Source: Actinomycetota bacterium
GTDB lineage: Bacteria; Actinomycetota; Actinomycetes; S36-B12
Assembly: GCA_947472655.1 (NCBI GenBank)
Contig: CANJCG010000044.1
Location: forward strand, 1 to 12,171
Reading direction: 5' to 3'
DNA: 12,171 bases
Shown here: positions 6,869-12,171 of the stretch, in pieces
Layout of the letters: each line of letters opens with the position of its first letter
Position numbering within the stretch: the first letter of the stretch is position 1
Notes under the pieces: model-generated
The model's database searches: none
Seen by the model: only the letters and a program-made list of their open reading frames with translations
Told to the model about the DNA's origin: nothing
Made by a program: the position numbers and the translations under genes

Positions 6869-7216
6869 TCATTCCAAGAACGATCGCAACTCATCCAAGC
6901 GCACCGGCACCAAACTGAACCAAGCCCATGAACCTCGACGTTCGCGACTCACAAGCCCGGCATCGGCAAGCACCTTAAGGTGGTGACTCACCGTGGGCTG
7001 ACTCAAACCCAGGGGCTCCGTTAAATCACAGACGCAGGCTTCTTGACTGGGTGCATATTTCAAGATTGAGAGCAGCTGCAATCGGGCCGGGTCGGCCACG
7101 GCCTTCAGAATCGTCGCCATGGCCTCAGCAACTGCACGATCAATTGGCTCGGTGTGGTTGGCCGGCGCGCAAACGCTGATGTCTTCGAGAAGCAATTCCT
7201 TTGTTACTCCGGCCAT
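6869..7216 (-). CDS. arsR: ArsR-family arsenic-responsive repressor
   Basis: 115 residues with the ArsR/SmtB winged helix-turn-helix: VADPARLQLLSILK (40-53), recognition region LSQPTVSHHLKVLADAGLV (71-89) and wing SRERRGSWAWFSL (90-102). The metalloid site is visible as ACVCDL (C61, C63), matching the C-V-C-D-L box in helix 3 of E. coli ArsR, whose third ligand in DLC is Thr here. C16 in the N-terminal extension could be the third thiolate. The expected action is repression without arsenite and release on As(III) or Sb(III) binding. It is divergent from the arsI-arsC-acr3 genes across 115 bp that hold dyad repeats. GGGTGA lies seven bases upstream of the ATG. It leads a minus-strand series that includes the Ddn-like gene. 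Confidence 0.95.
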   Translation of the reverse strand: MAGVTKELLLEDISVCAPANHTEPIDRAVAEAMATILKAVADPARLQLLSILKYAPSQEACVCDLTEPLGLSQPTVSHHLKVLADAGLVSRERRGSWAWFSLVPVRLDELRSFLE

Positions 7217-7279
7217 CGCTGTTCACCCAATCTTCATCAGATTGCGGAACTATCAAGTTGACGTTCCTGCATGGTTCTG

Positions 7280-7285
7280 ATTGTA
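7280..7285 (-). promoter_or_regulatory. Candidate -10 box (TACAAT) of the arsR transcript
   Basis: Read on the minus strand, TACAAT lies about 64 bp before the arsR ATG and abuts the outer half-site of the dyads (7284-7291), so a bound repressor would cover it. The -35 region is not well matched. Confidence 0.35.
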
Positions 7286-7321
7286 TATCGACATTCATCA
7301 ATATAGATAGTTATCGATATA
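7284..7321. promoter_or_regulatory. Overlapping dyads, probable ArsR operator in the divergent ars promoter
   Basis: Two interlocked imperfect palindromes. Dyad 1: TATATCGA (7284-7291) and TCAATATA (7298-7305), seven of eight positions complementary, spacer six. Dyad 2: AATATAGATA (7300-7309) and TATCGATATA (7312-7321), eight of ten complementary, spacer two. The outer arms TATATCGA and TCGATATA (7314-7321) are exact reverse complements. AT-rich dyads with a two-base centre are typical for ArsR/SmtB repressors. The right arm runs into the AGGAG ribosome site of the arsI gene (7321-7325), so binding would block transcription to the right and cover the candidate arsR -10. Confidence 0.6.
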
Positions 7322-7331
7322 GGAGTTCACG

Positions 7332-7802
7332 ATGACAGTCACTGATTCCCGCGTACAACTGGCCCTCAACGTGAGCGACCTTGCAGCATCCATCGATTTT
7401 TACACCAAACTTTTCGGTGTGGATCCCCATAAATTGCGACCCGGCTACGCAAACTTCGAAATCCTGAACCCCCCATTGAAATTAGTTCTCATGGAAACCA
7501 CCAATGACATTCGGGGCGAAGGCCCACAGGGAGCCTTGAATCACCTCGGTGTCGAACTCGCTGACACCGCCGCCGTTGGTGCCCAGGCAGACCGTCTTCG
7601 AAGTGTCGGACTAATCCTCGACGATGAGATGGACACTTCATGTTGCTTCGCACTCCAAGACAAGGTTTGGGCCCATGACCCATCGGGTGCGCCTTGGGAG
7701 TTCTATGCGATTAAAGATGACAACCCAAGTGGTCTGGAAATGCTGAGCTTGGCCGAGACTGCCACAGGAGCCTGCTGTGCTCCAGGGCAAGCGTGCGACT
7801 AA
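7332..7802 (+). CDS. arsI: ArsI/CadI-family VOC protein, probable C-As lyase
   Basis: 156 residues with the vicinal-oxygen-chelate (glyoxalase) fold: RVQLALNVSDLAASIDFYTKLFG at the start, ALNHLGVEL in the middle and PWEFYAIKDD later. Likely metal ligands are Q9, H71 and E123. The vicinal cysteines C104-C105 in DTSCCFALQDKVWAHDP match the pair that binds trivalent organoarsenicals in ArsI C-As lyases; spacing from the pair to the Glu (18) and His to Glu (52) fits the family. The tail carries further cysteines (GACCAPGQAC). ArsI splits methyl- or aromatic As(III) compounds into arsenite using oxygen; CadI-annotated relatives are poorly characterised, so the lyase role is inferred. AGGAG lies six bases before the ATG. 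The stop abuts the arsC ATG with no gap. Confidence 0.9.
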   Translation: MTVTDSRVQLALNVSDLAASIDFYTKLFGVDPHKLRPGYANFEILNPPLKLVLMETTNDIRGEGPQGALNHLGVELADTAAVGAQADRLRSVGLILDDEMDTSCCFALQDKVWAHDPSGAPWEFYAIKDDNPSGLEMLSLAETATGACCAPGQACD

Positions 7803-8210
7803 ATGGCAACGAAACCTTCAGTTCTGTTCGTGTGCGTGCATAACGCAGGGCGCTCACAAATGGCAGCCGCTTATCTGACTTCGCTTTCCGGCGGCGCCAT
7901 TGAAGTTCGCTCCGCGGGATCAGCGCCAGCAAGCTCTGTCAATGCTGCTGTCGTGGCAGTGCTTAAGGAAGATGGCATCGACATCACCAAAGAAGTACCA
8001 AAAGTCTTAACGGTTGAAGCAGTACAAGCATCGGACGTAGTCATCACGATGGGATGCGGCGATGCTTGCCCAATTTTCCCAGGCAAACGATACGAGGACT
8101 GGAAACTCGAAGATCCCGCCGGCCAAGGCGCTGATGCAGTTCGACCAATCCGAGATGAGATTCGTCGCCGCATCCAAGAACTTATATCCGAGTTGTTGCC
8201 TGCCTCATGA
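7803..8210 (+). CDS. arsC: Arsenate reductase, low-molecular-weight phosphatase type
   Basis: 135 residues. The P-loop C11-VHNAG-R17-S18 is the CX5R catalytic motif that attacks arsenate, and D104 in KLEDPAGQG is the general-acid region. Two more cysteines, C85 and C89 in MGCGDACPIFPGKRYEDW, lie where thioredoxin-coupled ArsC carries its redox relay, but only four residues apart instead of the seven of the S. aureus enzyme. Reduction may proceed through an intramolecular disulfide and thioredoxin, or through mycothiol/mycoredoxin as in some actinobacterial ArsC; sequence alone does not decide. It converts As(V) to As(III) in the cytosol for export by Acr3. Translation is closely linked: no gap to the upstream gene and a four-base ATGA overlap with acr3. 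Confidence 0.96.
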   Translation: MATKPSVLFVCVHNAGRSQMAAAYLTSLSGGAIEVRSAGSAPASSVNAAVVAVLKEDGIDITKEVPKVLTVEAVQASDVVITMGCGDACPIFPGKRYEDWKLEDPAGQGADAVRPIRDEIRRRIQELISELLPAS

Positions 8211-9280
8211 CAACTCAAACGCAAAACAACGATGAACATGTCATCGAAAAACTTTCATTTCTTGATCGATTTCTCCCCGTATGGATAGTGCTTGCCATGA
8301 TTGGTGGGCTACTCATCGGACGTTACATCCCAGAGGCACAGACAGTGCTTGACGCAGTGAAGCTTGGTCAAACCTCGCTGCCCATCGCCTTTGGTTTGTT
8401 GCTCATGATGTATCCAGTGTTGGCGAAAGTCCGGTATGAAGACATGAGCCACGTCACCGGAGATCGCAAACTCCTTTGGCTGAGCTTGGTACTTAATTGG
8501 CTAATCGGACCGCTGCTCATGTTTGCTCTTGCTTGGATTTTTCTTCCAGACCAACCAGCATTTCGCACTGGTCTCATCGTTATTGGATTAGCTCGGTGCA
8601 TCGCAATGGTGTTGATTTGGAATGACTTGGCCTGCGGCGACCGTGAAGCTGGCGCTTTACTCGTTGCGATCAATTCAGTCTTTCAAATTCTTGCCTACGC
8701 ATTGCTTGGATGGTTCTACTTGTCAGTGCTGCCTGGATGGCTTGGCCTCAATACACAAGCCGTTACATTCTCAACCTGGGAAATTACCAAAGCCGTACTC
8801 TTCTTTTTAGGCGTACCACTCGCATTGGGATTCTTTACTCGCAAGATCGGCATCAAGACCAAAGGTCGAGATTGGTATGACAACACCTTCGCCCCAAAAA
8901 TAGGACCGTTTGCGCTATACGGATTGCTCTTCACGATTGTGGTGATGTTCGCCCTGCAAGGAGAAGCGATCACTTCAGACCTTGGTTCCGTTGCTCGCAT
9001 CGCGATCCCGATGTTGGTGTATTTCGCAATCATGTGGGGCATCGCTTTCGCCCTGGGTTTCAAAAGCCGGCTGGGTTATCCAAAAACCGCGACTCTGGCC
9101 TTTACCGCAGCAGGTAACAACTTCGAGCTGGCAATTGCAGTGAGCATCGGTGTCTGGGGAATCACGAGTGGTCAAGCGCTTGCTGGTGTGGTCGGCCCAC
9201 TGATTGAGGTTCCTGCACTCGTTGCACTCGTCTACGTCTCGCTTTGGCTTCGCCGAAAACTCAAATATCCAACGCCTTAA
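8207..9280 (+). CDS. acr3: Arsenite efflux transporter Acr3
   Basis: 357 residues with about ten membrane spans, the BART-superfamily Acr3 carrier that extrudes arsenite across the cytoplasmic membrane, driven by the proton gradient. Hallmarks: GLARCIAMVLIWNDLACGD (127-145) with the conserved cysteine C131 of the fourth span; FTAAGNNFELAIAV (299-312); and GPLIEVPALVALVYV (330-344) with the conserved glutamate E334. A hydrophilic N-terminus of about 17 residues and a basic C-terminal tail are probably cytoplasmic. The length fits single-domain Acr3 (no ArsC fusion). The ATG overlaps the arsC stop by four bases, so the pair is translationally coupled. It ends the ars transcript proper; the DUF1905 gene starts 17 bp later and may ride on the same message, as no terminator intervenes. 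Confidence 0.98.
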   Translation: MTTQTQNNDEHVIEKLSFLDRFLPVWIVLAMIGGLLIGRYIPEAQTVLDAVKLGQTSLPIAFGLLLMMYPVLAKVRYEDMSHVTGDRKLLWLSLVLNWLIGPLLMFALAWIFLPDQPAFRTGLIVIGLARCIAMVLIWNDLACGDREAGALLVAINSVFQILAYALLGWFYLSVLPGWLGLNTQAVTFSTWEITKAVLFFLGVPLALGFFTRKIGIKTKGRDWYDNTFAPKIGPFALYGLLFTIVVMFALQGEAITSDLGSVARIAIPMLVYFAIMWGIAFALGFKSRLGYPKTATLAFTAAGNNFELAIAVSIGVWGITSGQALAGVVGPLIEVPALVALVYVSLWLRRKLKYPTP

Positions 9281-9296
9281 CCTCCATAATTCAGCG

Positions 9297-9593
9297 ATGG
9301 ACTTCACATTCTCCGGAGAAATCTGGATCTTTAATGGTGAAGGCTCTTGGTATTTCGTCACCTTGCCACATGATTTAGCTGATGAAATTCAGGCACGCTC
9401 CGCAGGTAAGACTCGAGGATTTGGATCCGTCAGAATTCAGGCGCAGATTGGTTCTGCGATCTGGACTACTTCGCTTTTTCGGGAAAAAAAGTCAGCATCG
9501 TACATCCTGCCCCTAAAAAAGGAAGTGCGGCTCAGTCAAACACTTGCAGCAGGACAATCCGTGGATGTGGCATTTTCACTTACTGATCTCTGA
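9297..9593 (+). CDS. DUF1905 domain protein
   Basis: 98 residues from ATG 9297. The frame is open further upstream into acr3, but the DUF1905 domain begins right here. Family pattern: FTFSGEIWIFNGEGSWYFVTLP near the start, DEIQARSAGKTRGFGSVRIQAQIG in the middle, WTTSLFREKKSASYILPLKKEVR and a final VDVAFSLTDL, a small beta-barrel-like domain. DUF1905 has no firmly known activity; it is often found alone or fused to YdeI/OmpD-associated domains. It starts 16 bases after acr3 with no terminator between, so it could be transcribed with the ars genes; no good ribosome site is seen. Its last 18 bases overlap the end of the convergent acyltransferase gene. Confidence 0.88.
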   Translation: MDFTFSGEIWIFNGEGSWYFVTLPHDLADEIQARSAGKTRGFGSVRIQAQIGSAIWTTSLFREKKSASYILPLKKEVRLSQTLAAGQSVDVAFSLTDL

Positions 9594-10652
9594 ATCCTTG
9601 GCTTGCGGCTTTGAACGCTCGTCTCTAGCTACCCAATGCGGCACCTCGAAGAGATAACGTCCGACATTGTTCTTTGTGACGTGAAATAAGAAGAGTGCAA
9701 AAGCGACATCGAACGCTGTGAATACAATCGGGAATACTGCTAAGAACACCTGATTGTCATAGAACGAATACTGATTCTTGAATACCTGTTGAAGAATCAA
9801 CATAAACGGGAACTGAACCACGAATATTGGCAAGGTCTGTCTACCAATACCTATGCCATAAGCGCGAACTTTAGGAAACACAACCAGAGTCGACGCCAGC
9901 ATTACCGCTAGCACAATGTAAAGCAATGATGCCGGCAAGACCGACTGTTCCCAGCTCCATGGAGTGTTGTACCGCCACAATCCAATTAACACGAGAAGCC
10001 CTGAAATACCAATAATTCTTGACCACGTAGCCACCGCTGCAATGCGCTCAATTATTGCTTTGAAATGGACTCCTATTAGATAGAAAACAAGATTGATTAA
10101 GATTTTTACAAACATTGATCCTGAGCCAGTGCCAAGAAGGTGTTCGCGGTTCAAAGTAAGAATTGGCTCCTTGAGCAGACTCAGCGCAATTGCAACGCTG
10201 AACAGAATCCAAATTGGCCACCGTTGCGTGACTTTCACAAGACAGAAATAGATGACGAGTGCATAGAGGTACCAATACCCATCACCCGCAATCAAAATCA
10301 ATTTGAGATAGGTAAGGAGTTGGTCTATAAACGGTGCCCGTACGTAACACGCAACGACTGCAAAGAAGATCACGCTCCACAGCACATAGAGGTAGGCCAT
10401 CCCCCACGTGCGCCGGCGCACTTTATTCCAAGGGCGGTTCAGAGCAGAAGCAGCCAACATTCCCGAAATCATGAAGAACAGCGGCATCCGCATTGGTTCC
10501 AAAATGGTCATGAAGACCTGCCACACGGTCTGTGCAGGTTGGCCCCCAGCCACAGGCGCGAGGAGATCTACCGCGTGAGAAAGCACAATGACGATAACTG
10601 CCGTGGCTTTTATGACATCCATCCACTCAATTCGCGGACGGGTTTCAGGCAT
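9576..10652 (-). CDS. Acyltransferase 3 family integral membrane protein (paralogue B)
   Basis: 358 residues, about ten hydrophobic segments, same design as the gene at 2120-3211. Shared landmarks: RPRIEWMDVIK (5-15), helix-1 histidine H26, EPMRMPLFFMISGML (52-66), RPWNKVRRRT (73-82), GYWYLYALVIYF (125-136), RQTLPIFVVQFP (271-282) and GRYLFEVPHWVARDERS (331-347); by eye roughly half the N-terminal 170 residues are identical. Expected to transfer an acyl group to an envelope glycan or lipid; substrate unknown. The ATG is preceded by GAGGG at one base and by CATAAT seven bases upstream, so leaderless initiation is possible. It stands alone on the minus strand, divergent from the M24 gene, and its 3' end overlaps the DUF1905 gene. 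No terminator is visible. Confidence 0.93.
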   Translation of the reverse strand: MPETRPRIEWMDVIKATAVIVIVLSHAVDLLAPVAGGQPAQTVWQVFMTILEPMRMPLFFMISGMLAASALNRPWNKVRRRTWGMAYLYVLWSVIFFAVVACYVRAPFIDQLLTYLKLILIAGDGYWYLYALVIYFCLVKVTQRWPIWILFSVAIALSLLKEPILTLNREHLLGTGSGSMFVKILINLVFYLIGVHFKAIIERIAAVATWSRIIGISGLLVLIGLWRYNTPWSWEQSVLPASLLYIVLAVMLASTLVVFPKVRAYGIGIGRQTLPIFVVQFPFMLILQQVFKNQYSFYDNQVFLAVFPIVFTAFDVAFALFLFHVTKNNVGRYLFEVPHWVARDERSKPQAKDSEISK

Positions 10653-10754
10653 GCCCTCAATTATGCCGTACCTTCAGGTTTCAATTAAATGATTGAGCAC
10701 CATCGCTGGTAGTGACAGCCGTGATCATCCTTTGCCAAGGTGTAACGTCCGCTT

Positions 10755-11429
10755 GTGTCCCGCCTACGCGAACTCGAGCTAGCCGAATCTATAGCCCTGG
10801 AACTACTGCAACTATCCGTCGAGCAAGGTCTGCTCTCACCTGGCCAAACTGAGTTGACGGCCAGCGACGGAATTCGAAATTTAGCTGAGCAAGAGTTCGG
10901 CATCACACAATTTTGGCATAAGCGAATTATCCGGTCCGGTGAAAATACTCTTCACCCCTATCAAGTCAATCCCCCTGTTCGCACTTTCGAAGCGGACGAC
11001 ATTCTCTTTCTCGATTTTGGTCCGGTACTCCAAAAGTGGGAAGCTGACGTTGGGCGTACGTATGTCATTGGTAACGACCCTTTGAAATGCTTGCTGCGCG
11101 ATGACACTGAAAAAATCTGGCACCTTGGGCGAGACTTTGCACAGGATAACAAAGCTGTCTCAGGGGCCGAACTTTACTCATTTATGAAAGAGCAAGCCGA
11201 ATTACACGGCTACATGCTCGGTGACCAACGCCATGTCGGTCATCTCATAGGCGAGTTTCCACATGAACGCATCGAGAATGATGCGGCAACTTCGTATTTG
11301 ACGCCAAGCAACACGCAAACACTTTATCGCCAAGATCAGTATGGCAATCAATGGCATTGGATTTTGGAATGCCATCTGGTTTCACCAACACTTGGCGTAG
11401 GCGGATTTTTCGAGCAGTTACTAAAATGA
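10755..11429 (+). CDS. M24 (methionine aminopeptidase/prolidase-like) metallopeptidase family protein
   Basis: 224 residues with the pita-bread metal site: D87 (FLDFGPV), D98 (WEADVGRTYV), H163 (GHLIGEFPHE), E205 (WILECHLV) and E220 (FFEQLLK), the five ligands of a two-metal M24 enzyme. The N-terminus (RELELAESIALELLQLSVEQG) is helical, and no separate creatinase-type N-domain is present. The substrate may be a dipeptide or modified amino acid; many members of this short subgroup are unassigned. The GTG start at 10755 is favoured because an in-frame TAA lies at 10743-10745 and homologues begin with MSRLRELE-like sequence; only a weak AAGG site is upstream. Followed after seven bases by the DUF2461 gene, probably in one transcript. 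Confidence 0.9.
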   Translation: MSRLRELELAESIALELLQLSVEQGLLSPGQTELTASDGIRNLAEQEFGITQFWHKRIIRSGENTLHPYQVNPPVRTFEADDILFLDFGPVLQKWEADVGRTYVIGNDPLKCLLRDDTEKIWHLGRDFAQDNKAVSGAELYSFMKEQAELHGYMLGDQRHVGHLIGEFPHERIENDAATSYLTPSNTQTLYRQDQYGNQWHWILECHLVSPTLGVGGFFEQLLK

Positions 11430-11436
11430 GCACGGA

Positions 11437-12081
11437 ATGACAACAGCTTTTTCAGGCTTTGGCAAAGACCTTATTCAGTACTATATCCAGTTGGAAGAGA
11501 ACAATAATCGTGAATGGTTTCACGCTCATCGTGCAATGTATGACGTAAACGTCGCTATACCGTTAAAGAAACTTGCCGAAGATCTTTCTGTTAACTACGG
11601 GCCCATCAAAATATTTAGACCGTATCGAAATGTTCGTTTCTGGCCCGATCTTCCACCTCTCAATGAGCACGCCTCGCTAACGGCAAATGCTGAGGCTAAC
11701 TCGGCTTATTATTTGCGTATTGATGCCGATGGCATGCTGCTTGGCGCAGGTAACTGGCAACCGAGCAAAGCTCAACTCACACAGTTTCGTGTCATTGCTT
11801 CAACGGATAGCGGGGCGCAAGCAATTCGATCAGTTCTTGCAAAAGTACAGGCACATGGATTCGAGCTATCAACCGACAACGCGTTGAAATCTGCTCCCCG
11901 TGGGTATGCCAAAGATAATCCGAACATTGGGCTCTTGCGCTTAAGAAGTTTGTCGCTGTCAGCGCACTTTGCGCCTGGACCGTGGCTGTATTCAAGCGAC
12001 TGTTTAACCAAGGTACTGCTCGGGTGGCAAACTCTTACCCCCTGGATTCAATGGCTTCGCTCTCACTTGCCGCCTGAGTAA
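11437..12081 (+). CDS. DUF2461 family protein
   Basis: 214 residues with the DUF2461 pattern: LEENNNREWFHAHRAMYD (19-36), IKIFRPYRNVRFWPD (57-71), AYYLRIDADGMLLGAGNWQPSKAQLTQFR (90-118), LKSAPRGYAKDNPNIGLLRLRSL (150-172). Typical length for the family is about 210-230, so it is complete. It looks soluble and cytosolic, without a signal or membrane segment. Biochemical function is not established for the family. The ATG lies seven bases after the M24 stop, with only a weak GGA before it. The motif that is usually RDVRFSKDK reads RNVRFWPDL here, a mild departure. Confidence 0.9.
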   Translation: MTTAFSGFGKDLIQYYIQLEENNNREWFHAHRAMYDVNVAIPLKKLAEDLSVNYGPIKIFRPYRNVRFWPDLPPLNEHASLTANAEANSAYYLRIDADGMLLGAGNWQPSKAQLTQFRVIASTDSGAQAIRSVLAKVQAHGFELSTDNALKSAPRGYAKDNPNIGLLRLRSLSLSAHFAPGPWLYSSDCLTKVLLGWQTLTPWIQWLRSHLPPE

Positions 12082-12169
12082 CTTGTCGAATTGTCACGAA
12101 TATCGCATTTAAACTTCGCAACAGTTCAGATTCAAGTAGTTTGCCTAACGTGGAAAAGCAAGAGCAGAC
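12035..12169 (-). other. Possible 3' end of a convergent minus-strand gene running off the window
   Basis: From the window edge a minus-strand frame stays open for 44 codons to a TAA at 12035-12037, giving a Leu/Ser/Ala-rich helical-looking end (GKLLESELLRSLNAIFVTIRQVTQ). It would overlap the DUF2461 3' end by 47 bp. The only other content of 12082-12171 is non-coding on the plus strand. It is too short to identify and may be chance. Confidence 0.2.
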
Positions 12170-12171
12170 AA

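Noticed and set aside
9204..9296. Extension of the DUF1905 frame into acr3
   Set aside because: Those 31 codons lie in the acr3 coding sequence in another phase, and the recognised domain begins at 9297.
1..12171. Mobile element, integrase, att repeats, CRISPR array, tRNA or rRNA
   Set aside because: No transposase or integrase motif, no regularly spaced direct repeats and no tRNA-like cloverleaf were seen. The ars block could have been acquired, but no boundary repeats support this.

Overview
The window looks like chromosomal DNA of an actinobacterium with roughly balanced GC. Evidence: a DUF5302-type small protein ending in HRRKSG, a Ddn-family (F420-type) reductase, an alanine dehydrogenase whose key residues fall at the Mycobacterium tuberculosis Ald positions, and an actinobacterial-style ars set (CadI/ArsI-like VOC protein, short LMW-PTP ArsC, Acr3). 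The genus cannot be fixed from sequence alone; a freshwater or soil actinobacterium with a compact genome fits the short gaps and frequent ATGA overlaps.

Layout. (1) 1-3391, minus strand: a likely operon read right to left: DUF5302 small protein, acyltransferase-3 membrane protein, zinc-less MDR oxidoreductase, SDR dehydrogenase and the N-terminal part of an exported Vgb-like beta-propeller. (2) 3392-3550: divergent intergenic region, then alanine dehydrogenase (3551-4666) on the plus strand. (3) 4667-4893: intergenic with a structured leader, then a small exported Ala-rich helical protein (4894-5313), closed by a 21-bp perfect hairpin terminator. (4) 5380-7216, minus strand: arsR, a Ddn-like reductase, a four-helix membrane protein and a glutathione peroxidase, read right to left. 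(5) 7217-7331: divergent promoter with overlapping dyads. (6) 7332-9280, plus strand: arsI/cadI-like gene, arsC and acr3 packed with 0 to -4 bp spacing. (7) 9297-9593: DUF1905 gene, whose 3' end overlaps by 18 bp the convergent second acyltransferase-3 gene (9576-10652, minus). (8) 10755-12081, plus strand: M24-type metallopeptidase and DUF2461 protein, 7 bp apart.

How the parts work together. The core is a divergent arsenic-resistance locus. Arsenate would be reduced by ArsC and arsenite exported by Acr3. The VOC enzyme carries the Cys pair and metal triad of C-As lyases, so organoarsenicals may also be handled. ArsR would repress both directions from the shared intergenic region. The arsR-side genes (F420-type reductase, peroxidase) may add redox protection under the same control; that is inference from position. 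Two clearly paralogous acyltransferase-3 genes lie 6.4 kb apart on either side of the ars block. I saw no phage, transposon, CRISPR array, tRNA or rRNA. No wholly new system is evident. The least-understood parts are the paralogous acyltransferases, the exported Ala-rich protein with its structured leader, the membrane protein coupled to the peroxidase, and the extended ArsR-led operon.
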